This document shows, piece by piece, positions 10,881-20,856 of a stretch of 64,000 nucleotides of DNA. This stretch comes from Fragum whitleyi (Eukaryota; Mollusca; Bivalvia; Cardiida; Cardiidae): NCBI GenBank assembly GCA_948146395.1, contig OX411543.1, forward strand, positions 19,176,363 to 19,240,362, written 5' to 3'. Position numbers and translations under genes: made by a program. Under the pieces are notes generated by a model, which was not told where the DNA came from, did no database searches, and worked only from the letters and a program-made list of their open reading frames with translations. The stretch's first letter is position 1. Each line of letters opens with the position of its first letter.

Positions 10881-11879
10881 AACTTTTAATATGAATACTT
10901 GTTATATACTAGGCGTCAATTGAAAGTTACCAACAACAACAACAACACGCATACACCATTGAACGTTTCATTTGTAGCAAAATATTAAAGTAATTCATTG
11001 ACAATGGAGTGCTGGGAAAACATAAACAATGATTTTTAATCAGTGGCTAAAAGCAAACGTCTCATTTTTCTGGCTTGAAGAAACTTACCTAAAATTGAAA
11101 AGTCACTTACATCAGTAACGAGTATGTTCACCGTTTTCACGGATACCTGCAGCGATTTTGAGCCAAAAATTCTTATCACACGATATATGCGTTATTAGAG
11201 AATGGCCTGCCATTCGTCCGTAAGAGCGTTGATAAGATGTTTCCGGTTCTCGATATGACGTCAATCGTCAAACACCTTACTTCCTAAATGACCCAAGTGA
11301 TGATTTTACCACCAATCGTGTTAATGTCACCTTTTGGTGTCCTGGGCGCGGCCTATCATCTATAGACCCATTTCTATGGCTACGGGAAAGTTTCATTATT
11401 CTTTGTTGGGGCAGCTGATTGCGTCTACAGTTTGAAGTAAATACAATCCTGCTTCGAACTTATTGAAAAACCAATGACGTTGTTCGTTAATCAAACTTCT
11501 CATTTGTGCAAAACTTTCAAAAATTTAAGTGTCCTTATTTCGGCATGACTATTGTGATAAATTTTGCATAACGTCAACAACGTAGGAATTACTCAATTTG
11601 CACATGACGCATTGTGTCAATAATGAAAACACTTTATCAACACAATATCTAATTTGTGCGTACACATTTATATTTATACCTGGTATAAATATCGTACATA
11701 GTATTTTGCATAGGACTATAGTATTCGAAAGATCTAATGGTATTTTGGGTGGTAACTTTCTAATGACGCTAAGTATAGTTAAATTCTGACACTTTACGCG
11801 ATATAACTTAAGCGGGCGTTTCGCGGAGCGCACGGTTATACGTGTAGATTGTCACGGAATAAGAACTATACACGTTTAA
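10881..11879. other. No gene seen
   Basis: AT-rich sequence with a short (CAA)n run near 10935 and a small palindrome (TATTTATACC TGGTATAAATA) near 11670. The overlapping short ORFs on both strands at 11549-11833 come from that palindrome. Confidence 0.6.
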
Positions 11880-13017
11880 CTGATCGAGTTAATTTTTCCA
11901 CAAATACCGATGGATATGAACAAACTTAATAGAGGTCCACAACATGATGCTAAAAAATATTAAAGCTGTATGCTTCTAATTTCAGATAAAAGACCTTCAA
12001 ATAATTGCTACAATATGTTTACAAGCATGTGAATGGTATCAAAAAAAGGGTATTAGAGGTCCCTTTGATGATAATGAAATACGAATATTAAGACTGGTAT
12101 CATTTGATTCAGAGAACATGGTTTTCAATATTAAATTTCGTTTCTATGTAAAATTGTATTGCACCTGAGCCGAGCCCGAATATGATATCGGGTGAATGAA
12201 ATGGACAATTTTGCAGAGGTCCATGAGAAGATGCTACGAAATATTAAAAGCTGTCTACCCTCTTGTTTAAGAAGAGAAGAGCATTTTCAAATATTTCGCT
12301 ATCTGTTACTTAGCAGACGTCTATGAGATGATTTTTCATACCAAATACGAAGGTTGTTTGCCTTCTTACCTTCGATTTAAAAAAAGAAATTCTTTCTGTG
12401 TTCATATGTGAGCTCTCATGCAAAAAAGAGACCATCTCGGAAGTGTAAAAAGCGTCGACCCTGGTCAAACTGCGCGATCTGCGCACACTGACCAGGGTCG
12501 AAACTTACCACAAATAACGAATTTTCTGGATCTAGAATGATAACCTACCTTTCTATGTCATTATTTCCGCAATATGCATTCTAATTGACCTATGATGGAT
12601 CCATTTTTCCCTAAATGTTTATTTTACGGAAATAACAGATGGTCCATTTTTGCGTGACGGGTCACATATGTAAAGTGGGATGTGCCATGGTAGGACAAAA
12701 TATGTCGCCAGGGGCATGGTATGCAAACACTTGATAGGAGTCTTTAACATTGCAATTATGAAAGCTGTCTTCCTTCTAGTTTCAGATACACGCTTTTTAA
12801 AAGAATTCATTATTTCTCCATTTTTGTTGTCGTTGGGATTCAATCATTTGAACAACTTTGAAATGTAATAACACAGGGAATATCCCTGCCAAGTTTCATC
12901 AAGAGTCGACAACAGGTTTAAAAGGAGAACAGCAATTGTGGACAACGGAAAACGGCTGCCGAACATTGGACAGTCACAATAGTTCGCGTTAACGAAATCG
13001 TGCTCAGGTGAGCTCAA
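11880..13017. repeat. Degenerate repeat with internal units, ending in CTCAGGTGAGCT
   Basis: Similar segments (GAGGTCCA... GATGCTA... ATATTAAAGCTGT... TTTCAGATAAAAGA) recur at about 11931, 12215 and 12707. The region ends GTGCTCAGGTGAGCTCAAAA at 13000-13017, the inverse of the AGCTCACCTGAGCAC end seen at 5485, 24531 and 53604. A shorter relative is at 31880-32195. It is non-coding. Confidence 0.6.
12417..12657. mobile_element. MITE with GCAAAAA...GACCATCT termini
   Basis: The left end GCAAAAAAGAGACCATCT and right end AGATGGTCCATTTTTGC are inverted repeats. The core is a strong hairpin at about 12455-12500 (CGACCCTGGTCA / TGACCAGGGTCG). A diverged relative with the same order (GGACCATCT, AAAGTGCCGACC, GATTGAAACC) is at 42637-42857. 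Confidence 0.75.
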
Positions 13018-13139
13018 AAAGAATAAACGACCCCATCTTCGTATTTCACCAATAAGTGCATGTTGCCGCTTAATTATCGCACTTATAATGATGGGCAATA
13101 CTTCGTTGTACCATTACATTAACGTTACATGTTTCAAAC

Positions 13140-13165
13140 TGTTGACATATTTATTTATTTATTTT
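13140..13165 (-). terminator. Candidate polyadenylation signals for the caveolin gene
   Basis: The plus strand reads TTTATTTATTTATT here, giving overlapping AATAAA hexamers on the minus strand about 210-230 bases after the caveolin stop codon. The position is plausible for a short 3' UTR. It is not proven, because AT-rich DNA yields such hexamers by chance. Confidence 0.4.
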
Positions 13166-13373
13166 TTCGCATTGAAAAGAATATTCAACGTTTTATCATA
13201 AAAAATAAATATTATATAATAAGGAGCACTTAGGAAATAAAAATTCACGAGGATGACTAAAAGTTGCAAACTGCTTGCCAAAAAACCCCGCTTTAAACGA
13301 AAATGCAAAGTTTATCATCATTTACAATCAGTTTGTACCGTTTTGTCATTCTGAACGCAGTACAGTTCGCGTG

Positions 13374-14003
13374 TTAGACAAGCATCATTTGTCTCTTCAC
13401 AGAACGGACCATTTTATCCTTGTCATATTCTCCCACGGAAGCTCTAACCGGAACTGGAGCCGGAACTATTTTCTTCTCTGGTTCGTCATTTTTCACTTCC
13501 GGTTTTGGTGGCGGAGGTGGACGGGGCCTTTTTTTCGATTTCGGAAATATATCCGGCGAATCGATTCGTGTTAAATCACCGTCACCACATTCCTTGAATA
13601 AGTATGCCGCCGATTTACAAAATGGCGCGATCAAGCATCGAGCACAAATTGTACAAGCAGGCTTAAAACACAATGTGCATGTATTATACAAATGTGTGTG
13701 ACAGGGAGTTAAGCACCATATACTCGCGAAAACTGTCGGAACAAATTCGATTCCCCAAGCAATTGCTATGCAAACACCACAGCACAAAGTTGAAACCCCA
13801 TACATCAAGCTTTTGCAACACTCGTAGAACGTTTCTGATAATTCCCAAACACAGTCGAAAGTATGCAGTCCTTTTGGCTCACCCATGACACTGTAGAAGT
13901 CAATTTTGATGTGATCATTTAAATTGTTTGGGTCTCTGTCTTCTTGAGTCACGCCGGGAGCCGGTTGGACGCGATTTCTTTGGGGACCCCCACCAGTCGC
14001 CAT
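13374..14003 (-). CDS. Caveolin-family membrane protein
   Basis: A complete 209-residue single-exon ORF (ATG 14003, TAA 13374-13376). Caveolins insert as a hairpin into the cytoplasmic leaflet and oligomerise to shape membranes and scaffold signalling proteins. Seen here: FYSVMGEP at 36-43 matches the family signature FEDVIAEP. Residues 50-69 (DCVWELSETFY...) align with the scaffolding domain. Residues 70-102 form the hydrophobic hairpin, with WGIEF and IWCLTPC matching vertebrate WGIYF and IWAVVPC. The proline equivalent to human CAV1 P110 is a cysteine (78), while the P132-C133 pair is kept (100-101). Fifteen cysteines fall between 51 and 139, many of them palmitoylation candidates. A charged proline-rich tail (155-209, RPPPPPKP) exceeds vertebrate caveolins, which are about 150-180 residues. 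The N-terminal ATG has no upstream in-frame competitor in its exon. The family call is firm; membership of a particular vertebrate subtype cannot be given. Confidence 0.9.
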   Translation of the reverse strand: MATGGGPQRNRVQPAPGVTQEDRDPNNLNDHIKIDFYSVMGEPKGLHTFDCVWELSETFYECCKSLMYGVSTLCCGVCIAIAWGIEFVPTVFASIWCLTPCHTHLYNTCTLCFKPACTICARCLIAPFCKSAAYLFKECGDGDLTRIDSPDIFPKSKKRPRPPPPPKPEVKNDEPEKKIVPAPVPVRASVGEYDKDKMVRSVKRQMMLV

Positions 14004-14142
14004 TTTGATTTGTTATAAGACGTCAATTTCCCTTGAAGAACTTATAGTTATTTTCGAAGTCGATGTGATCTGGGCTCAAGTTGTTCTCTCTGAGTATAAG
14101 TACAGGACAACCACATTTCTAATTTCTGGTGGACGATAATGC
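14004..14142 (-). other. Probable 5' UTR exon portion of the caveolin gene
   Basis: On the minus strand a good 3' splice site, TTTTGTTTCAG, ends at 14143, followed by untranslated sequence up to the ATG at 14003. This suggests at least one upstream non-coding exon, whose position I cannot fix. Confidence 0.45.
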
Positions 14143-14197
14143 CTGAAACAAAATATAGAAAAGGGAAATGTAGCAATAATTTTTTGATCAATCACCT

Positions 14198-14430
14198 GGG
14201 GTCCGTTTTACCAAACTTCTTGCGAAAGAAATAATCGTAAGTCAAAATCACAAATCGCACCTTGTGTTTTCATTCATTCATTGTTACATTCTGCCTTGCA
14301 ATATCTCATTGGAATCGTTTTTACAAGACAATTCCAAGGAAATGAAGCATGGTAGAAACCTAATCTTAGTTACGTCTGTGGAAGCAACTTCTATTTTTGA
14401 TTTACCCAAAAATAACAGTTAGATGTTTAA
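14198..14430. mobile_element. MITE with GGGNCCGTTTTAC ends, right end truncated
   Basis: It begins GGGGTCCGTTTTACCAAACT and contains an imperfect CATTGGAATCGT hairpin. It ends at AGATGTTTA, where another repeat (ATACAAGAGGGCC) takes over. The complete relative is 17667-17910. Confidence 0.75.
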
Positions 14431-14969
14431 TACAAGAGGGCCAGAGTGGCCCTAAACCGATCACCTGAATTTCATTGGTTCAATGGAACCTATCCAAGTA
14501 GCCTTTTGACAAAGTTTCATTCACATTTGCGTATTTGTTGAAGAATAGATGTTATTCCAAAGATTTAAAGTGAAAATAGACCCTGTCCACCCATTCATTA
14601 TCGTGGAGACTCAAACTTAGCCCCGCTCTTAAACGCCCATATTAATAGGCCAATCAAAATTTTGCAGACAAATTTTCGAGAGGGTCACCCAAGAAACATT
14701 CTGGGCAAGTTTTATCGAGATCGGCCCAGTGGTTAAAAGATGCCGTTCAAAGATTTCGGACTCAAAATAACTCCCGCCCTACCACGTCCATATTTATGGG
14801 TCAATTAAAATTTCGCGAAAAAATGGAAATGGGTCACCCAAGGATCATTCTGGAAAAGTTTCACTGAAATCGGCCCAGTGGTTCAGGAGGAGATGTCGTG
14901 AAAAGATTTCGGGCTCAAAATAAGCCTCGCCCTGCCACGCCCTTATTTATAGGTCAATCAAAATTTCGT

Positions 14970-15004
<35 letters not shown>

Positions 15005-15457
15005 GTTCACCCAAGAGACATTCTGGTAAAGTTTCATTGAAATCCGGCCGGTGGTTCAGGAGGAGATGCCGTTCTAAGATTTCGGGCTCAAAATAAGCCT
15101 CGCCTTGCCACGCCCATACTTACGGGCCAATCAAAATTTAGCGAATAATTTTTGAAAAGGGTCACCAAAGGAACATTCTGGTAAAGTTTCATTGAAATCG
15201 GCCCTGTGGTTTAGGAGGAGATGTCGTTCAAAGATTTCAAAGTGAAAAAATGCCACGCCCTACCACACCCATTTTTATGGGCCAATCAGATTTAGCGAAC
15301 ATTTTTAAAGAGGGTCACCCAAGGAACATTCTGGCAAAGTTTCATTGAAATCGGCCCAGTGGTTCAGGAGAAGAGAAAGCTTTTAAGATTGTTGACGACG
15401 GACGACGCACGACGGACTCAGGGCGACCCTAAAAGTTGTGCTCAGGTGAGCTAAAAA
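14431..15457 (+). repeat. Array of about 150-bp tandem units ending in CTCAGGTGAGCT
   Basis: The unit contains GGTCACCCAAG, ACATTCTGG, AAGTTTCATTGAAATCGGCC, GTGGTTCAGGAGGAGATG and GCCACGCCC. The ACATTCTGG element recurs at 14697, 14845, 15018, 15172 and 15326 (spacings 148, 173, 154, 154). The long spacing includes a poly-T run at about 14970-15000. The array ends at ACGACGGACTCAGGGCGACC and GTGCTCAGGTGAGCTAAAA. It is the inverse-oriented relative of 5485-6000 and 53604-54060. Confidence 0.85.
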
Positions 15458-15735
15458 CAGGCCCCTGGTGATTACATGTTAAACTGGCTCGATTTCAAAG
15501 AAGTTGCAGACAACAATTTTGAAATGGTGAAATTTTAACAACGTTTTCCTTTTCCATAATTGGAAAAGCATCCTACGAACCGGACAGAGAAAGATACTAT
15601 GGGGATTAAGTAGAGGATTAGAATTAATATTCAAAACATCGTAACTGTTTTCGAATAAGCTGTAGTTATGATGTTATGATCATTTATGCACGATAATCTT
15701 CGAAAGAGTATTCATCTCGTATTACGCAATGATGG
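15458..15735. other. No gene seen
   Basis: Short AT-rich stretch with a weak hairpin (AACTGTTTTCGAATAAGCTGTAG region, 15640-15680) related to the core at 6697. Confidence 0.5.
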
Positions 15736-16508
15736 TTAAGGTGGCAATGGACAGCGGCCTCCCGACTCTATAAACCGGAAGCGGGTTTTCGTTTATTTTA
15801 CGGCTCTTTTTGCGCGTTGTTTAAAAAGACCGGTTTTCGTAAGATTCTACTTATGCGAATAACGCAGAATAATGATAGTAAAACTTCATAATTTAGCTTC
15901 TTTTCAACATTTGATATTAATTGAATGACTGAATCTTTAAATTTAACAATAAAATGCGTTAAAACCGTCATTCGATTAGGGGGGGGAACTGAAAAATAAC
16001 GAAAAACTTTCTTATTTGCATGGAAAGGTATGCTGAATTTTTTACCAAATAAAGAAAAAATATGGATTATAAACATATCGGAAAATAAGAAAAATTCGTT
16101 GGGTAATTACTTCAAAAAATAGGTTTTTGTGACATTTTTACCTAGTAAAATCACAAAATTTTGTTCATTTTTAACTTTTGAAAGCAAATTGTGCAAATGC
16201 AATTGATCAAAGAGAAATTTTCTTGTCAATAGCCATTGTGTACATGTATAAGGTCTATCAAAATGTATTTGTTTTAAAGCTATAACTTAGTATAGGGTTT
16301 ATACTAGACCTAAAATGAATATAACCGTTTTACTGAAAAATGGCCTATACCACTCAAGGGCAGATAACTCTAGCATGAAAACGAGCGTGGAAAGGTACCT
16401 TCAAATTTTGATATAATGACTAGACAATGTTAATCTACATCATATGTGACCTAGAAAAAAATTCATTGGGTGGAAAAAAATGACGCCATGTGTCCATTGC
16501 TACCTTAA
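15736..16508. mobile_element. TTAA-flanked non-autonomous DNA element, about 770 bp
   Basis: It starts TTAAGGTGGCAATGGACA and ends TGTCCATTGCTACCTTAA, imperfect terminal inverted repeats next to TTAA on both sides. TTAA target duplication is typical of piggyBac-type elements. There is no transposase; the 92-codon minus-strand ORF inside (15798-16076) resembles nothing I know. Confidence 0.8.
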
Positions 16509-16713
16509 CGTACCTGCTTCAATTTGAATTCAATGATTTAATTTTTTTGTTAATCACTTCTTTTCATCGCTGCAAGGATGAAACGAAACGAATTAAGGGT
16601 TTATGGAATTGAAAATGAATTATTGCATACCTGATTAGAAAAGCAAATATCCGAATGAAAATGCTAATCAAGCATATTTCGATGGAAGTTGAAAACATTT
16701 GAATTGGTTTTGA

Positions 16714-17043
16714 CCTACGTGTATTTATTGTTTATCGATTTGGGAAACATTATTCGAACTCATCTCTCTCGAGATTTCATTGTCGAGATTTTACCAGTTT
16801 GTGCAGAATTTCGGTTCAATGAAGGAACCAAGATCGATAGCTGCTTTTGCATTGGAATCAAACATGGGTCGTTTTTATCAAGCCACGGATGCTCATGGAC
16901 TACGGATTCCACTATCGAATCGCGAACAAGTAACATTACATAAAAATGTCGAAGTTTTTATGTTATCTCGTACGTATATTTGCGGATTTCAAAAATTCTG
17001 TCCTGTTTTATTTATGTTTTTATCGAAACAATTTGCGAAGTAA
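16714..17043 (+). CDS. Unassigned ORF or possible exon
   Basis: An open frame of about 110 codons ends in TAA at 17041-17043. The stretch from about 16800 to 16960 (reading FVQNFGSMKEPRSIAAFALE then SNMGRFYQATDAHGLRIPLS) has balanced amino-acid composition, unlike the surrounding AT-rich noise. A possible acceptor, ATTTTACCAG, precedes TTTGTGCAG at about 16798, and a possible donor, GTACGT, lies near 16971. I do not recognise the family. It could be an internal exon of an unseen plus-strand gene or a chance ORF; it is not visibly repeated in the window. Confidence 0.25.
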   Translation, partial: PTCIYCLSIWETLFELISLEISLSRFYQFVQNFGSMKEPRSIAAFALESNMGRFYQATDAHGLRIPLSNREQVTLHKNVEVFMLSRTYICGFQKFCPVLFMFLSKQFAK

Positions 17044-17161
17044 AATCTCGTAGTTAATATTCCATGTAGGCTTATGTAAAGAACGAACTGTGTGTGTTAT
17101 ATACATTGATCTTTGCTTCCGTACCATTTACTCATGAGAGATGTCAACAGATAACGCCACA

Positions 17162-17501
17162 AGGGTTTGTAAATACAAATTTTCACCACTGGTCCATGGA
17201 CAAATAAAAGTCAAATTCATACTTGTCCAGGATAAAAATTAATTTGTCCACAACAAAATGGGTTGATGATTATTGAGAAAGCATTGTTTTAATGAAGAAA
17301 ATGATGTATGCCAGCATTTTCTTCGTTAAAAACAATGTTTTCTAGCCTTTGATACAAACGTTAGAATGACTTTAAACCTCTATATCTTTTTAGTACTATT
17401 CCAAGATTTGCTCTGGTATTTTCTTGTCCACGGACAAGTGACCTTGTCCACAAGTTGAAAAGTCCATGTCGGACAAGTCGGGCATGGGAATTCCACACCC
17501 C
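17162..17501 (+). mobile_element. GGGGTGTGG-type MITE, copy 1
   Basis: Its sequence follows that of 48350-48704: an opening related to GTGGAAATACGACTTT, then CCATGGACAAGTAAA-like units, a central hairpin (AATGAAGAAAATG / CATTTTCTTCGTT at about 17290-17340), and the end GGACAAGTCGGGCATGGGAA then TTCCACACCCC. The 5' end is diverged. Confidence 0.8.
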
Positions 17502-17502
17502 G

Positions 17503-17666
17503 GCAGTATGTTGCCACGGGATATAGTGCAAGGATATATTATAAAACTACTTTTGGAATCTACAGTGGTTCTTTAACGTTATCGATGGAATGTACCGTTA
17601 CACGGGACTTAGGTTTAACATCTTACTCGAAAGACAATAAAAATCGAACCCAAGATCTCGAGTTCA
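17503..17666 (+). repeat. Dispersed repeat shared with 29421-29600
   Basis: ACGGGATATAGTGCAAGGAT, ATGGTTCTT-like, CACGGGACTTAGG and CTTACTCGAAAGACA match ACGGGGGTAGTGCAGGGATA, CACGGGGCCTAAG and CTTATCTGAAAGACA at 29421-29600 in the same order. It is interrupted at its right by the MITE at 17667. Confidence 0.6.
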
Positions 17667-17910
17667 GGGGCCCGTTTTACTAAACTTCTTACGACAAAAT
17701 TGATCGTAAGTCAAAATCACAAATCATACCTGGTGTTTTTATTCATTGTTAGATTCTGACTTGCAAAATCTCATTGGAATCGTCTGAAGGAGACGATTCC
17801 AATGAGATAATGCATCGCAGAATTTTATGTTTAGTTACTACTGTAGAAGCAACTTTTATTTTCGACTTACGAAAAAATTGATCGTAAGATGTTTAGTAAA
17901 ACAGGCCCCA
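17667..17910. mobile_element. MITE with GGGGCCCGTTTTACTAAAC ends
   Basis: It begins GGGGCCCGTTTTACTAAACT and ends GTTTAGTAAAACAGGCCCC as terminal inverted repeats. The central hairpin CTCATTGGAATCGTCT / AGACGATTCCAATGAG (about 17770-17805) is perfect. A relative of this hairpin also occurs in otherwise different repeats at 56839-56907 and 63357-63432. Confidence 0.85.
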
Positions 17911-18434
17911 GGACCCAGGAAACTTTTTTCGTGCTCATCCGAATTTTCAACTTGATATTAAAGCCTCCGTTCTATTGTTATACTAAAATGAATGTATGAA
18001 CATGAAAGATAATATTAATAAGTAGATCTAGTTATAAATAACAAGCTAGTTATTTTTAATATCTTTCAATAAATGTAACGTGTATCTAAATAGTTGATTG
18101 TTTTGAAAAGGATCTGTTATAAATAATATCCTTATGGAAAGCTTCAATAAAAGTTTATGGCACGTCAGTAAATGATTAACAATAGACCTGATGATCAACC
18201 CATTATTATAGGGACGGTTGATAATACCTCTTAGTCTTTACAAAAGTGAAACATGTAACTAGGCAAAAAAATAGGCTTACACATTCCTAGAATGGAAACT
18301 GTTTCCACCGACAAAAAGGATGATCTGTGACACTTTGTCTACAAGGAAAAGAAATTTTCTGAAAAAATGAAGAGATTCACGCATCTCATGTCCTTTAACC
18401 CATTCCTATACGTTCCCGCTTTATGACGCTTTGT
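17911..18434. other. No gene seen
   Basis: AT-rich sequence; nothing recognisable apart from short local palindromes near 18030-18050. Confidence 0.6.
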
Positions 18435-18663
18435 AAATTGGCGATCAGTAAACATCGTTCGTGCATCATTTAAGAGATGAAGGGAGTATTTTATAATTTC
18501 ATGGAAGTATAAAACTAAAAACCTTATCACACTCATGTATGAATCCGCATCGCGTATTCATACAGTGTGAATAGGTTTAAAGCAATATACCTCTATGAAA
18601 TTAAAAAAATACTCCCTTCATCTCTTAAATGATGCACGAACGATGTTTACTGAACGCCAATTT
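18435..18663. repeat. Large inverted repeat with about 100-bp arms
   Basis: The left arm from AAATTGGCGATCAGTAAAC pairs with the right arm ending GTTTACTGAACGCCAATTT. The inner halves also pair (GAAGGGAGTATTTT, TGTATGAAT / ATTCATACA). The centre is about 18548 (GCATCGCG). It is probably a foldback MITE; no duplicated target site was identified. Confidence 0.85.
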
Positions 18664-18679
18664 ATATACTTGGTTACTA

Positions 18680-18885
18680 CGGACAGCCCTGCATTCAGGA
18701 TGGCAAAACGGTGCGAACTGCTTGCAAATGATACCCCTCTTTGCACGTGCACTTTCGTGCAAAACGATGTATAATTTGAAAACAGTCGGTGCAAAGCTTG
18801 CATATTATACCCGCTGTGTAAGTGCACTTGCTTGCAAAGTAGTGTATAATTTCCAAACAGTTTGCGCCGTTTTACCAGCCCGAAC
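18680..18885. repeat. Palindromic GTGCACTTTCGTGC-core repeat, two cores
   Basis: It begins GCATTCAGGATGGCAAAACG and ends GCGCCGTTTTACCAGCCC. It has two cores, CTTTGCACGTGCACTTTCGT near 18740 and a diverged AAGTGCACTTGCTTGCAAAG near 18820. It belongs to the same family as 895-1228 and as the motif in the 986-bp units. Confidence 0.6.
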
Positions 18886-20856
18886 ACATGGCAGTTTAAA
18901 TAGCGACATTATAGTGGGGAAGCCTTGTAACGTGAATTACGGGTTGAATTGTAAAACGGCTATTAATTGAATCATATATATACTCAGCACCATTTTCGCA
19001 CAAAATATAACGCATACCGGGTGAACTGATAAATGATCATTTAGCGTCAAAGTATTAAACTGTAAAATCGTAGCTTGATATTGATTTGATATGATATCGC
19101 GGTGGCTGGAGCACCTCAACGTGTATTCCTAGACTTTCTAACACCGATATCATTATGACAGCCTTTCCGAACCCAAAGCTGTTCATTCGAATATTAACGA
19201 TTATCCATTCATTAGTGGTGACAATGTAGCGAAAGGACGTGTGTCGAAGCCAGGAATCGAACCAGGAAATAAAGATTGGGATTCTGACGAGCTACATCTA
19301 CCAACTGAGAAGGCCAATGTGTAATATAAATTATCGTGCAATGAAGCCCGTGTCGTCCTGATATCACCTGTCTGATAACAAAACATGACATCGGACACTC
19401 TTTTTTAAGGAACAATTAAGCACTGAAACACCATGATAAATAGAATAACATGTAAGTGTCTTAAAATACCAATATAATCTGATCTCGGCTGCGAGAGTTA
19501 TCATCACTCGGCTAAGCCTCGTCATACTAAATTCTCCCAACCTCAACCAGATAACATTGATGTTTTCAGACACTAACATGTTATTATATATATACTCGAT
19601 ACTCGAAACACCATTTTATTTATTCATTGTATACCAAATTATAAAAAAAGATATATTTACCTAGGTAATTAAATCAAATGATTTTGTAGACGTATCCCGA
19701 AATAAAAGTCCTTATTGGGAAAAATCACACCTCTAGAACAAAGCTGCTATCCGATTTTTTTTAACCAAGTAAGGCAAAGAACACACTAATTTGCTATGAC
19801 CCTTTTCACACTAAATAACAAAATACCAAAACGTAGATTGGTAAGATCCGAAAGTTTTAATATTGGAATTAAATCCACGATCGCATTTATTTATTTTAAT
19901 CCTTATCCGCCCTGTGATCCTTATCTAAAGAAATTCAGCCCCGCTTTAACGATGCAAACGGTTTTCCAATTGTACCCCGCTTTGCACGTGCACTTACGTG
20001 CAAAGCCGGGTATAATTGGCAAACTATTTGCGCCGTTATGTCATCCTGGGCGCGGGGCTCGAATATTCTCGCGTGTTTAAAAAGTTTAAATTGTGCAAAA
20101 TATTTTAGTCAAAAATTGAGAAAAAATCATTATACAGACCTGCGTTCAGGATGAAAAAAAAAAAAACGTTTGCGAACCATCGAAAACGGTTCCCAGCTTT
20201 GAACTTGTACAAAGCTTTCTAAGCGGGGTATTATTTGTAAACGTTCCTATTTTTATATTTTTTCATTCTGAAAGCATGGCAAAGATTTTGATTAGATTCT
20301 CATTAGGTGAAAGACTTTTCGGGATAGTGACCATGAATGAATTAAACACACAAAGTATATGTTCTGTCTTCAAGGAAAAAACCTGCCTAAATGACAATAA
20401 CAAAATCTATAATTGAATAAATGTAAATTTTTAAATCATATATCAAAATTAAATGTGTTGTCCCCAAAAAGAATTACTGTAGATGCGTTGTACCTGTTAA
20501 TGTAACCCTTTTCCCACAAACCCCGATTTTTTTCATCTTCGCAAGCCAAGGGTTCTAACTCCACTATGTAAGGAACATAGTGGAGTTAGAACCCTTGGCT
20601 TGCGAAGATGGATTTTTTATGCACTGGAGATGATTAAGTGGGAAAATTTCAAGAAAAGGAGAAATTGCTTTAATGTTTATCATTGTGTTCCTAAATAATT
20701 AAAGGGTTCATTAAAGCTACATGTATATTTCCATATATCGATAGATCAGCTGAACAGTTGTAACTGCCTATGCGTTTATAGGCAGTTACGAATGTTTCGC
20801 TCAGAGTCATCGATATTGACAAAACTGGGTAAGTGTTTAATCCCTTTTCTGTTTTT

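Noticed and set aside
13420..13701. Glycine-rich plus-strand ORF
   Set aside because: It is the antisense shadow of the proline-rich tail of the caveolin gene.
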